Shown: one piece after another, positions 34,189 through 43,960 of the stretch
Position numbering within the stretch: the first letter of the stretch is position 1
Layout of the letters: each line of letters opens with the position of its first letter
NCBI GenBank assembly: GCA_021740845.1
Contig: JAIOYZ010000001.1
Coordinates: 83,246 to 147,245 of the forward strand
Direction: 5' to 3'
Source of the DNA: Bacteroidia bacterium
GTDB lineage: Bacteria > Bacteroidota > Bacteroidia > UKL13-3
Length of the DNA stretch: 64,000 nucleotides
Notes under the pieces: model-generated
Told to the model about the DNA's origin: nothing
The model's input: only the letters and a program-made list of their open reading frames with translations
The model's database searches: none
Made by a program: the position numbers and the translations under genes

Positions 34189-35808
34189 CTACTCCGCCAC
34201 CACCACTTTCTTCGCTACTTGGAAATTACTTCCATTGATGCGCACAAAATATATTCCTGGCAAAACACCCGGTAGTTTAATGTTTAGACTAGTTTGATTT
34301 GGTGATAAGTATTGGGTATAAACTTGTTTTCCGTCAATAGCAATTAGTTCTATAAAGAGTTTCTCTGAACTCGGTTTACCCAGCTCTATAGTTATTTGCT
34401 CTTTTGCAGGATTTGGAAATACATCAAACGAATTTGAATTTTTACTTTGTTCATTTAACGCAGTAACACCATTTACTTTAAAGCTTAAATACCGAGTAGT
34501 GCTGCCTTTTATCGGACAAGCCCTATCGCTTGCATTTAGTGATAATAAATAAGGTTCTGTTCTAACATCTCCAAAAGTTGGAGTCCAGCAAAATTTAATG
34601 CTATCCTTTTTTGGACCGTTAATACCTCTACTTGAAGGATCGTATAAATGAGTAATTGTTGCACCTGCATTAAACAGCTCGTTTTGCTTATTCCATGTAA
34701 AATCTGTGGTATCACTTGAATTGGTATTGTCCCATGCACCAATGCTTATGCAAAATTGTTTTCCATAATCAAGGTTGTAAAAATATGCGGGTTGTGGGGT
34801 AGTTAATACACCAGCAAAATCGTAAGTTCTTATAACTGGTGGGTTATTACTAGGACATGTCATAGATTGAATAAAAATATCTCTGGTGACCTCTCCAACC
34901 AATTCCATTTTACCGTTTATTTTTTGCCATTGTTTTACAACTAATGGCATATTACCAGCAAATGAGCCTAGTGCGCGGTAACGAATTTCTCCAAATGAAT
35001 TAATTTCAATTCCAGCTGGTGGTAAGGCAGGCGGACTTTGAATAGGCGCTCCTAAATATGGAAATGGGACTGTTGGTGAATAAGGAGTTGCATACGTAAC
35101 TGGTGTATTTCTGTTTAGAAACATAGGTCCTTTTTCGTAACTTAAACTATCCCCATCGGGGTCTATTGCACCCATGGTATGGGTATTGTCTTGTCCTGCA
35201 CAAACCACAAAAACTGGGTGATTGGTAAATAGGGGAGAGCTATTACAGTTATCTGCGCAACGGTTAATCATTATATCTGTATAATAATTTGTAGCGTTTG
35301 GGTTAACAATAGTAGTTAAATCAGATTTTCTACAACATTGCGAAAAGCCAATTCTCACCTTACAACAAGCGGATGGCACGGTGTTTAAATTTACTAAACC
35401 TTCAAAATAATAGACCTCAATACCAGGAGAAAAAGTTCCCGGTGTTCTAGACCCACAATTACTACAAATCGATTTTTCTGTTTTGCATAGCTGAACCACA
35501 TCAAAAGCAGAAGCACTTTTTACTATTGATAAATCTGCATTGCCATAAGCAATATCTAAAAAATCTTTATCGAAACCTCTAATATCTACACTTACTTTGC
35601 AGCTAGAATTAAGTGAAGAAGGGCAATCGGCACAGAACTCTAATCCATTACAATCGCGGTACAATTTGATGCCAATTTTATAAACTCCAGGCGTGCTGGT
35701 GCAGGTATAGCTCATTTCGCTGCAAACCACATTGCTGGCAGAGCTTTGGTTCGAACCTAACCCTAAAAGTAATAGTAGGGATAGCATGATTTTTAGTAAA
35801 GTTTTCAT
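34189..35808 (-). CDS. Secreted protein with type IX sorting domain
   Basis: About 539 residues from the start at 35808 (MKTLLKIMLSLLLLLGLG), chosen as the signal-peptide start. The N-terminal domain is Cys-rich with MSYTCTSTPGVYKIGIKLYR followed by DCNG, a layout frequent in large gliding or adhesion-type surface proteins of Bacteroidota. The last about 75 residues are a type IX sorting domain (FDVFPNPAKEQITIEL...PGIYFVRINGSN...KKVVVAE). Surface location is inferred. A dyad (core 35748-35757) falls inside the signal-peptide region of the coding sequence. Confidence 0.85.
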   Translation of the reverse strand: MKTLLKIMLSLLLLLGLGSNQSSASNVVCSEMSYTCTSTPGVYKIGIKLYRDCNGLEFCADCPSSLNSSCKVSVDIRGFDKDFLDIAYGNADLSIVKSASAFDVVQLCKTEKSICSNCGSRTPGTFSPGIEVYYFEGLVNLNTVPSACCKVRIGFSQCCRKSDLTTIVNPNATNYYTDIMINRCADNCNSSPLFTNHPVFVVCAGQDNTHTMGAIDPDGDSLSYEKGPMFLNRNTPVTYATPYSPTVPFPYLGAPIQSPPALPPAGIEINSFGEIRYRALGSFAGNMPLVVKQWQKINGKMELVGEVTRDIFIQSMTCPSNNPPVIRTYDFAGVLTTPQPAYFYNLDYGKQFCISIGAWDNTNSSDTTDFTWNKQNELFNAGATITHLYDPSSRGINGPKKDSIKFCWTPTFGDVRTEPYLLSLNASDRACPIKGSTTRYLSFKVNGVTALNEQSKNSNSFDVFPNPAKEQITIELGKPSSEKLFIELIAIDGKQVYTQYLSPNQTSLNIKLPGVLPGIYFVRINGSNFQVAKKVVVAE

Positions 35809-35897
35809 AAGTCTTATTTTTATACCCACAAAGTTTGCTGAAAATAACTTAATCTCAACTTAATAATTAACTGCTAAATGGATATCTTAGCATTGAT

Positions 35898-36202
35898 GTT
35901 TAGGGTTTAATCGTTTATGTGTTTAATCGTTTAAGGTTTGGTGCAAGTACATCCTAAGTTTGCCTCGCAAAGCGAAGCTTCAGCGTAGGTTTGGGGGTTT
36001 AATCGTTTATGCGTTTAATGTTTAAAAAAATCTGGATTCTGGATTCTGGTCTCTTCATTTTCTCTTGCACCTAGCTGCTGGCACTTAGCACCTGGCAGGG
36101 ATTTACTTTTTTGGCATTACCTCAAAACTCATAACCACTATCTAGGTTCAAACCAACTCCTAGAATCTAAAGCCAGATGCTAGCAGCTAGCAGCCAGCAG
36201 CC
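35898..36202. repeat. Mosaic of low-complexity modules
   Basis: Modules include GTTTAATCGTTTATGYGTTT (twice, from about 35914 and 35998), TCTGGATTCTGGATTCTGG, CTAGCTGCTGGCACTTAGCA, CTGGCAGGGATTTACTTT, CTCAAAACTCATAACC, a dyad (core 36145-36154) and GCTAGCAGCTAGCAGCCAGC. The same modules recur in a different order at 26858-27048 and 43577-43960. No coding potential is seen in the gap 35809-36307. Confidence 0.75.
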
Positions 36203-36307
36203 AAACACCACAAGCAGCCATAACTTCCATCTTCCATGGAACCAAAATAAATTTATTGGTGACTATTAATTTGTTCTTTCGTATGTTTCACCCTTAAACA
36301 TTTTTTT

Positions 36308-39300
36308 ATGAATCGATTGTTACTGTTTTGTGCATCGCTATTTGTTGCCTTACAACTTAATGCTCAGCAATTTGATTTTGCTCCTCAACAAACTTACACG
36401 TATGTGTATCGTTTGGATTCTGCACAAGCAAGTTTTGCGTTCAAAAAAAATGTATTTGATACACCTTGGTTTTTTAATAATAAGGTAGATAGTTTTTTAC
36501 AGGTATCACCCCGATTAGAACCGGGTGTTTATATACTTGCTCGCTATGTGGAACCTCATTTGGGATATCAAATTCTAACCGTTCCTTTAGGCAAAATTCA
36601 GGTAAATGCTTTCAATGGTATTGTGCAAGTAAGGTTGTTCGATTCTTCCTATAATCATCTGCCAAACGTGAGCTTTTGGGTCAACCAAAAATTAATGGAA
36701 TTAGATACTCTTTGCGATTGTTATAATTTGGATAGAAAAAGCAAAGTCAGAGATTTTTTTATTAAGAAAGACCAATCTATAATGTTAGGTAAAATAGAAG
36801 GAGATTACAAAACCTATCCAACGCCACCGCCCGTTTCTTATGGTGGCACGCCCGCAATTTCGCATGGTTATTTTATTGTTAATCAACCCAAATACCATTC
36901 TGGCGATAGTGTTAAGCTTAAAGCATATATCTTAAATGGAAATGGTGTTCCTTTTACAAAGCCTTTGAAATTATTTCTTATTCCAGGTTATCAACCCTAT
37001 AAAAAAGTTTTTATGGGCTATGTAAAACCAGAAACAAAAGGTGCCTATGTACATCAATTTAAATTGGCAGATACCCTAAAAATAGATAGAAATTACACCT
37101 TGCATTTTGAGGAAAAAAATGGCGCCAGTTTAATGAGTTGTAATTTTAACATCGAAGATTATAAGTTAAGAAATAGCACCTATTCTGCAGAAATTGAAAA
37201 GGCAAAAGTTTATAAGGGAGAAAAAATAAAGTTTAGGTTGAACGCAAAAGATGCCAATGATTTGCCGCTAACAGATGCCCGTGTTCGCTTGCGAATTAAA
37301 ATGCTTTCCTTTCATAATTTTACTGGCAAAATTTTGTTTGTTCCCCACATTTGGCGCGAGAAAATGTACGAAACTTTTGTGGAAATGGATATCTCAAATG
37401 CAACAGAAATTATTATTCCGTCAAATGCGCTTCCTGCTTTAGACATGCAACTTAGAGCCGAAATTAGTTTTAGCAATGCCGCTGGCGAATTGCAAAAAAG
37501 AGAGATTAATTTTGAGGTAACTCAACAAAGCGATTATTATTCTTTCACTTATGAAGAAGGAACCCTTCAGGCCTTATTTATTTCCAATGGAGAAATGCCA
37601 AAAGTTAAGGCAATTTTAAAAGGATATTTATACAATGAACTAATACGATTGGATACCATTCAATTGCCTTCTACCCATTTTATTGATCCAAATTGCGAGA
37701 AATACCAATTGCTAGATTCTTTAGGAAAGGAAATACAATGGTTGTTTTTACCTCATATGCCACAGCCTATTTTTGTTGAAGGCAAACGTACCCACGATAG
37801 CATTTTTATTTCTGCTTATAATCCTGGAAACTTCCCTTTTTACTTTAGAATTTATAGAGATGATAAGCTGATATTGGTTGGCAAAGACCGCAATTTTAAT
37901 TACAGAAAAGTAGATACTTCTGGCACTTCTTATAATATTATCTATACCTATATCTATAGAGGTGTTTCAACGATGCAAGAATCTGTTTATACGTTTAAAG
38001 AAAGAGAGTTAAATGTTAAAACAAATTTGCCTTTAGAAATTTATCCCGGACAAACACTTGCGGTTGATATAAAGGTTTTAAATTCTAATAGGAGTCCTCA
38101 AGCCAATGTTAACCTAACTGCATTTGGAATTAACTCCCAATTTGAAGGAATGTACACTCCTTCTTTGCCTTATTTTGGTGAGGAAAAAGATAGAATTCTT
38201 TTGAATGAAAGAACTCGTTTAGATGTTTGGCCATTTCCAAATCAATACTTGGCTATTAATTATATTTCCTATACCACTTTACTAAAAGCAGGTATCGTTC
38301 GTATTGGCGATTATCGTTTGCGTTATCCCAATGAGATATTGTTTGTGGCAAAGAAAAAATTGCCTCGCGCCCAATCTGAGTTTACTCCTTTTGTGGTGGC
38401 AAATGGCAAAAGGGTAGAGGTGAATTATATGGAAATAGATGGCAAACCAAATTATGTAAAAGGTTTGAACCAACCCAATTATTCGTTTTGGATTAGTGCT
38501 GGTAAACATGAAATTAAACTACGTACCAAAAGTTCTTTGTACACCATTCCTAATTTAGTTTTCACAGATAGTTTTAAATACATTTTAAGCTTTGATACAC
38601 TTTGCCTCCCAGCAGGAATTACCAAGCAAGCCATGTCTTCTCAGTTGAGTTTTAGCAAAGAAGAAATGGAAAAGATTAAGTCGCACCTATTTATGTTTTT
38701 ACCAAAGAATTTTGGGCTTACCTATAAAGATGTTTACTTGGTTCAGGACCAAAAAATAAGTGGATTTTTGTATCCAATAACACAACATTATTCCAATGAA
38801 AAGCGAGAAAATGAATTTGCTTATGGCTTATTTTCTCACGATTCCATTTCATTTATTGTAAATGGTTCTTTGTTTCATAAGGTTCGGTTTGAACCAAATA
38901 GCCGTTACGTGTATTTTAGGGAAAGAATCATCAGAGAAGAAATTGATTCTATTGAGTTGCCTTATGATTTTGCCTTTTTCAAAATTAATGATGAGTCGTT
39001 TAGAACATTATACGATACCGCCTTGCGTGTTATTATTCCTGAGCCAGAAGTGCATGATTGGGGCGCTGCTGCAAAAGAAAAAGAAAAATCAACAGTAGAT
39101 GAGTTATGTTATTTTAATTTTCGGTTTGAACCAAAACAAAGTGAAAATGAGCTAAGATCTGATGTGTATTTCACTGGTTTAAGAGATGTGGGAGTGAGAA
39201 ATTTTATTCTTATTAACCAACAAGATGAATTGCAAAGTATTATGAACCCTGCCTATACTTTGGGTCAAACCGAATTGAATTTATTGCTACAACATGGTAC

Positions 39301-42300
39301 ATACGATATCTATTTTACAGGTGAGAACAACCGTTTGGGCAAAATCTTAAACCAAGAAATCAAGCCAGATGGCATGCTATTAATTCGCCTTGATTCTACT
39401 GATTTTGTAAATTCTTGTCAAGAGCTAGAAGTATTGATTCCAAAGGCTAAACGCCTGCAAGAAATTTACCACATGCGCGAATCTATGTTGGTAAATTACC
39501 GACCAGAAGATTACGTAGAAGTTCGTGAAAAAACGAGTTTCCAACTTAGTGCTTCCGATGAAAAACCTCCCATTCTTTCAGGCTTTGTTTTTGATAAATA
39601 CGGTACAGCCTTAAATGAAGTTATTATCACTTTAGAGCAATCTGGTAAAGTTAAAGGGATTTCCTTTTCTGATGTTACTGGTGGTTTTTTAATCAAAGAC
39701 CTCGAGCCAGGAAATTACCAATTGCGCTTAACTCGCTACGGTTCATGTGTAACCATTATTCAACATGTTCCTTTGCAACGTAATAAAGTGCATAACCTAA
39801 GCATTCGATTACAAGAATGCGGTTTTGGAAGCGATGGTGGCAATCCTGCTCCAACAGTATATTTTGGTAAATCTAAGATTAGTAAAAGTGATTATATTAA
39901 GTATAGTGATACCAAAGAACCCTTAGAAAAAGGGACTGGAATGATAAAAGGGAAAATTGTAGATGCCAATACCAAAAGGGCTTTAGATTATGTGTCCATT
40001 TCGATAAAGAAAAATGGCGTAAATATTAGCAGTAGTTTGACCGATGATGAAGGCGAATTTGTTATTAAAAATTTAGCATCAGGTGAATATGATTTACACG
40101 CCTCTTTTGTTGGGTATAAAAATGTCATCATTTCTCAAATTCAAGTTAATAAGGATGAGATTCGGTTTGTTAATTTTAGCATGGAAGTTTCTAATAATCA
40201 AAATTTACAGGAAGTGGTTGTTTCATATAAAAGGTCTCTGGTTGATCCTGGGGGAGTAAGAGGAAGTACTACTAGTCATAAAGAGGTGATGGCGCTTGGT
40301 ACTCGGTCTGTAAATAGTATAGCAGGTACTTCCTTGGGTGTTGAATCTCGATCTGGTGGCACTCCTAATTTTAGAGGAGCTAGGGCAGATGGCACTGCCT
40401 ATTATATTGATGGTGTTCGTGTAAATGCCACCGCTACTAATACGCCAATGAATGCTATAAGCAATATTGAGGTGGTAACTTTGGGAGTGAACCAAGCCTT
40501 TAAAGAGGAGCAAAAATCGCGTTTGTTTGCTATGGCAAATAACCAAGAAGTAAAAGAGAATAGAGACAATTTTAGAGACTATGCGTTTTGGGTGCCAAAT
40601 TTAGTGACCAATAAATTTGGTGAAGCACATGTGAGCATCACTTTCCCTGATAATATTACCCGCTGGCGCAATTTTATAATGGCCATGGACGAAGGTTTAA
40701 ACACCAAAGTTTATACCCATGATATTAAAGCTTACAAACCACTTTCTGCCAGTTTATACATTCCAAGTTTTGCACTCAAAGGAGATAAGATTTTTATCAA
40801 AGGGAAATTAGCTAATTATACTGGCGAGGAGTTTGAAATAACATCAGCCTTCCAAATGAAGGATTCTTTGCTTCAAGAAAAAACACATTTACTCAAGCAA
40901 GGTTTAGTAGAAAAAACTTTGGTTCAAACCGAAAATTTAGATACCCTAATTTTAAGTTATAAACTTAATACCAAGCTAAATTATGCCGATGGTGAGAAAT
41001 ACCTTTTGCCTGTTCTACCTAATGGAATTGAGCAAAATATCATTACCTATTATTCTTTGGATAAGGATACTGTTTTTAATTTTTCTACAGAAGCAGAAGG
41101 TAAGTATACTTTGAGCTTAAGCAATAATTATACTCAGTTAATTCGCGACGAAATACAACGTTTAAAAGACTATCATTACGGTTGTGTAGAGCAAACTACA
41201 TCTAAACTAAATGCCTTATTGGTAGAAAAAAGTTTGTGCAAATTATTGGGTGATTCCTTTCAAAACGAGGAATTAATTAAGATCTGCATTAAGCGATTGG
41301 AAGTGATGCAACAATCTAATGGAGCTTATGGTTGGTTCTCTCGTTCTGGTGCTGAGGTTTGGTTGACACATTATGTGCTGACAACCTTATTTGATGCGCG
41401 AAAAATGGGTTATCGGTCTCATGCTTACAGCAATGGAATTGCATACTTAAATAAACATAATGGTGAGTTTAATCAAAGTGATAAAATTAAGGCTTTACAG
41501 CTTCTTTTTGCCGAAAGAATTGATGTGGATTATACAGGTATCTTATCTAAAATTGAAGAAACTAATCTCAATTTTTATGATAGGCTTTTGATTACTTATG
41601 TAAAACAACAAATGGACTTGCCACATTTTTCAGGATTTTTATTCGAAGGAATTCAGAAAGATGCAGAAGGTGGAATTTATTGGAATACTCCTACTTTAAA
41701 TATTTACCAGAATAGGGCCAATGCTGGATTAATGGCTTATGAAGTTCTAAAGAGAGACCAAGCAGATTCATCTATTTTGGCTGGTATTCGCAAGTATTAT
41801 TTCAACGAGAAAACATTTGGAATGGGTGTTTATAGAAATACTTTAGAGTCGGCAAAAGTTTTGCAAACAATGGCAAAAGATATTGCCTTGAGCGAAAAAG
41901 GAACCTTGTTTACCAGGGTTAAATTAAATGGAAAAGACTTGGGAACACAATTTCCGATGAAGTTAAATTTAAGCAATGGCACTTCCTATTCCGTTGAAAA
42001 AACAGGTGCGAAAGGACGCATGTTTGTTAACCAAAAAGTTTTTGTAGAACAACCAAAACAAGATACCTTATTGTTTAAAATTAATAGCTATTTTACACAA
42101 GACAATCACCAAGTAGATACTTTGCAAACTAATTACCAAATTAATTATGTGGTAAATGTGTATAGCTTGAAAAATCAAGAGTATGTGATGGTACAAATTC
42201 CAATTCCTGCAACTTGCAATTACCTAAATAAGTTAAACAGATTCAATGCGGATGAAATAGAATACCACAAAGACCGAGTGATTCTTTACTTCAGGAAAAT

Positions 42301-42448
42301 GCGCGCAGGCTCGTATAATTTTACTTTTAGTCTTGAACCAAGATTTGAAGGAGAGTTTACCTTATTGCCTGTTCAAGTAGAAAATATGTATGATCCAGAA
42401 GTGAAGGGGAATAACTCCTCTAAACAGGTTCGGGTAGGAGGGAAATAA
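36308..42448 (+). CDS. Alpha-2-macroglobulin family protein with CarboxypepD-like and TonB-plug domains
   Basis: 2046 residues with a signal peptide ending LNAQ. The N-terminal part has macroglobulin (MG) strand domains. Two CarboxypepD_reg-like domains start near 1088 (ILSGFVFDKYGTALNEV) and 1210 (GMIKGKIVDANTKRALDYVS). A TonB plug-like segment spans about 1300-1390 with NFRGARADGTAYYIDGVRV. Then comes an A2M domain (WVPNLVTNKFGEA...FPDNITRWR), and a thioester motif GCVEQ near 1625-1629 with the TED helical repeats behind it. Thioester A2Ms trap proteases covalently. The plug without a barrel may dock to an outer-membrane partner, which is inference. Four dyads lie inside the gene in all three reading frames. 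Confidence 0.9.
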   Translation: MNRLLLFCASLFVALQLNAQQFDFAPQQTYTYVYRLDSAQASFAFKKNVFDTPWFFNNKVDSFLQVSPRLEPGVYILARYVEPHLGYQILTVPLGKIQVNAFNGIVQVRLFDSSYNHLPNVSFWVNQKLMELDTLCDCYNLDRKSKVRDFFIKKDQSIMLGKIEGDYKTYPTPPPVSYGGTPAISHGYFIVNQPKYHSGDSVKLKAYILNGNGVPFTKPLKLFLIPGYQPYKKVFMGYVKPETKGAYVHQFKLADTLKIDRNYTLHFEEKNGASLMSCNFNIEDYKLRNSTYSAEIEKAKVYKGEKIKFRLNAKDANDLPLTDARVRLRIKMLSFHNFTGKILFVPHIWREKMYETFVEMDISNATEIIIPSNALPALDMQLRAEISFSNAAGELQKREINFEVTQQSDYYSFTYEEGTLQALFISNGEMPKVKAILKGYLYNELIRLDTIQLPSTHFIDPNCEKYQLLDSLGKEIQWLFLPHMPQPIFVEGKRTHDSIFISAYNPGNFPFYFRIYRDDKLILVGKDRNFNYRKVDTSGTSYNIIYTYIYRGVSTMQESVYTFKERELNVKTNLPLEIYPGQTLAVDIKVLNSNRSPQANVNLTAFGINSQFEGMYTPSLPYFGEEKDRILLNERTRLDVWPFPNQYLAINYISYTTLLKAGIVRIGDYRLRYPNEILFVAKKKLPRAQSEFTPFVVANGKRVEVNYMEIDGKPNYVKGLNQPNYSFWISAGKHEIKLRTKSSLYTIPNLVFTDSFKYILSFDTLCLPAGITKQAMSSQLSFSKEEMEKIKSHLFMFLPKNFGLTYKDVYLVQDQKISGFLYPITQHYSNEKRENEFAYGLFSHDSISFIVNGSLFHKVRFEPNSRYVYFRERIIREEIDSIELPYDFAFFKINDESFRTLYDTALRVIIPEPEVHDWGAAAKEKEKSTVDELCYFNFRFEPKQSENELRSDVYFTGLRDVGVRNFILINQQDELQSIMNPAYTLGQTELNLLLQHGTYDIYFTGENNRLGKILNQEIKPDGMLLIRLDSTDFVNSCQELEVLIPKAKRLQEIYHMRESMLVNYRPEDYVEVREKTSFQLSASDEKPPILSGFVFDKYGTALNEVIITLEQSGKVKGISFSDVTGGFLIKDLEPGNYQLRLTRYGSCVTIIQHVPLQRNKVHNLSIRLQECGFGSDGGNPAPTVYFGKSKISKSDYIKYSDTKEPLEKGTGMIKGKIVDANTKRALDYVSISIKKNGVNISSSLTDDEGEFVIKNLASGEYDLHASFVGYKNVIISQIQVNKDEIRFVNFSMEVSNNQNLQEVVVSYKRSLVDPGGVRGSTTSHKEVMALGTRSVNSIAGTSLGVESRSGGTPNFRGARADGTAYYIDGVRVNATATNTPMNAISNIEVVTLGVNQAFKEEQKSRLFAMANNQEVKENRDNFRDYAFWVPNLVTNKFGEAHVSITFPDNITRWRNFIMAMDEGLNTKVYTHDIKAYKPLSASLYIPSFALKGDKIFIKGKLANYTGEEFEITSAFQMKDSLLQEKTHLLKQGLVEKTLVQTENLDTLILSYKLNTKLNYADGEKYLLPVLPNGIEQNIITYYSLDKDTVFNFSTEAEGKYTLSLSNNYTQLIRDEIQRLKDYHYGCVEQTTSKLNALLVEKSLCKLLGDSFQNEELIKICIKRLEVMQQSNGAYGWFSRSGAEVWLTHYVLTTLFDARKMGYRSHAYSNGIAYLNKHNGEFNQSDKIKALQLLFAERIDVDYTGILSKIEETNLNFYDRLLITYVKQQMDLPHFSGFLFEGIQKDAEGGIYWNTPTLNIYQNRANAGLMAYEVLKRDQADSSILAGIRKYYFNEKTFGMGVYRNTLESAKVLQTMAKDIALSEKGTLFTRVKLNGKDLGTQFPMKLNLSNGTSYSVEKTGAKGRMFVNQKVFVEQPKQDTLLFKINSYFTQDNHQVDTLQTNYQINYVVNVYSLKNQEYVMVQIPIPATCNYLNKLNRFNADEIEYHKDRVILYFRKMRAGSYNFTFSLEPRFEGEFTLLPVQVENMYDPEVKGNNSSKQVRVGGK

Positions 42449-42501
42449 GGTTGTGATTAGTTGATAATTTTAAGGTCATCATTCCAAATTTATTGAATTG
42501 C

Positions 42502-42837
42502 CTATTCGTAATTAGGATAAATTTTATTCTCTTTCACCTTACTTTTTACCTTACCGGTATTTGCATCAATTATCAATTTCACCGATTTAACTTTGGTGCA
42601 GCCATTGGTATGCTTGCAATCTCCTTTTCTGGTATACGAATATTTTATGGATTGAACCATCCATTCGGAAGTGGTTTCATTTAGTTTAACAAAGGGTTTA
42701 TTGTCTCCATTTTCCCAATAAGCACCGTGCTTTTTAGCAATTTTTATTACGTCATTTATTTCACTTAATTTCCTTTCTTGTGCCCAAATTATATTGGTAA
42801 ATAGAAGTAAACTGAGTATTAAAAAATTGTTTTTCAT
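42502..42837 (-). CDS. Small secreted hypothetical protein
   Basis: 111 residues with a clear signal peptide (MKNNFLILSLLLFTNIIWAQ). The mature part has a helix (LSEINDVIKIAKKHGAYWENG) and strands (EWMVQSIKYSYTRKGDCKH...KSVKLIIDANTGKV) with two cysteines. The final strand DANTGKVKSK recalls PepSY-like folds, weakly. Convergent with the alpha-2-macroglobulin gene. Function unknown. Confidence 0.7.
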   Translation of the reverse strand: MKNNFLILSLLLFTNIIWAQERKLSEINDVIKIAKKHGAYWENGDNKPFVKLNETTSEWMVQSIKYSYTRKGDCKHTNGCTKVKSVKLIIDANTGKVKSKVKENKIYPNYE

Positions 42838-42989
42838 AAGGCTATTGCTTTCTGTTTAATGTAAATCGGTTCGCTAATTTTTGAGGTGATTTTTGTGAAA
42901 TTAGATATTAAAATGAAATACAAAAGACATCTATCAAATTTTATCTTTTTTTGGTTCAAACCGAACTGGTTTTACTATAACCATAGAAA

Positions 42990-43442
42990 TTAGAGCAAGT
43001 TTTTTTCAAAGCAAACACTGTTTTCAATGCCTATATATTGGCCGTAATTTGGAATAATTTGATACTTATTTTTTACATACAAGGCAATCGCATCTACCTG
43101 TTTTTTGCCTGTTTCTAACCTGCATTTTTGAAAGCCAAGTTCTTTGGTCCAATTCTCCAATTCAATAACTATTTTGCTTGCAATTCCTTTTCCTCGTTGA
43201 TCTTTTAGCACATACATGCGCTTAATTTCCATCGCATTTGGGCTCAATTCTTTGATAGCTCCACAACCCACAGCTTCTCCTTCCTCAAAGGCAAGCAATA
43301 CATATTTTATGGCATCTATTTTATTAAACTGATCGTAAAAACCATGCTCCTCGCCATCTATAAAGGCAAGTTCTTTGTCTAGTAAAGCAGCTAGTTTTAT
43401 AAAATCACTATTCCCAGAATCTGTTCGTATTAATTCAATCAT
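42990..43442 (-). CDS. GNAT-family N-acetyltransferase
   Basis: About 150 residues from the start at 43442 (MIELIRTDSGNSDF). Acetyl-CoA motif A is LKDQRGKGIASKIVIEL (about 75-91), preceded by the strand AMEIKRMYV and followed by RLETGKKQVDAIALYVK. It resembles the MarR-associated/YjcF-type acetyltransferases that act on small molecules. A dyad (core 42954-42963) lies 27 bp after the stop. Substrate unknown. Confidence 0.88.
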   Translation of the reverse strand: MIELIRTDSGNSDFIKLAALLDKELAFIDGEEHGFYDQFNKIDAIKYVLLAFEEGEAVGCGAIKELSPNAMEIKRMYVLKDQRGKGIASKIVIELENWTKELGFQKCRLETGKKQVDAIALYVKNKYQIIPNYGQYIGIENSVCFEKNLL

Positions 43443-43576
43443 CTTCAAAAGTAAAAGAATCACCCAACTAAAACCACGAAAATTTAATAAGAAAATTCAA
43501 ATAAGACATAGTCCATGAAGCCTATTAAAAACCCTTTGGTTCAAACAGAACCTTTTACTTTAAATGATGGATGTTT

Positions 43577-43960
43577 GTTTAACTGTTTATGCGTTTAATC
43601 GTTTAGGCTGCTGGCCTCTGGCTGCTAGCAACTGGCATTAATTGCGCAGATGCTGCTGGTTTGGATTTGCAACCCAAACCGAAATATTTGAGGATTTGCA
43701 ATCCAACTTTATCAAACTTGGCTTAATGAATTATTAGTTCGATTCGGTTTGACTCTAATAGAAATGCTGCTGGCTCTGGCAATTATTTCTCCAAGATTTA
43801 TGTTTCATCTTTGGATGATGTTTTTTGTTTAATCGTTTAAGGCTGCTGGCCTCTAGCAGCTAGCAAGTATTTGCTTTAAAGAACTTTCTCGTCTCTCGCC
43901 TCTCGCCTCTCGCTTCTTTGTCAACTCATAACTCTTGTCTAGACTCTGGATTCTAGACTC
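43577..43960. repeat. Two mosaic low-complexity cassettes in a 518-bp gap
   Basis: The first cassette (43577-43637) is GTTTAACTGTTTATGCGTTT, TAATCGTTTA, then GGCTGCTGGCCTCTGGCTGC. The second (43825-43957) has GTTTAATCGTTTAAGGCTGC, CTCTAGCAGCTAGCA, TATTTGCTTTAAAGAA, a TCTCGCC triplet repeat, AACTCATAACTC and CTCTGGATTCTAGACTC. It ends at the stop of the methyltransferase gene. The order matches 26858-26960 module by module. Confidence 0.8.
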
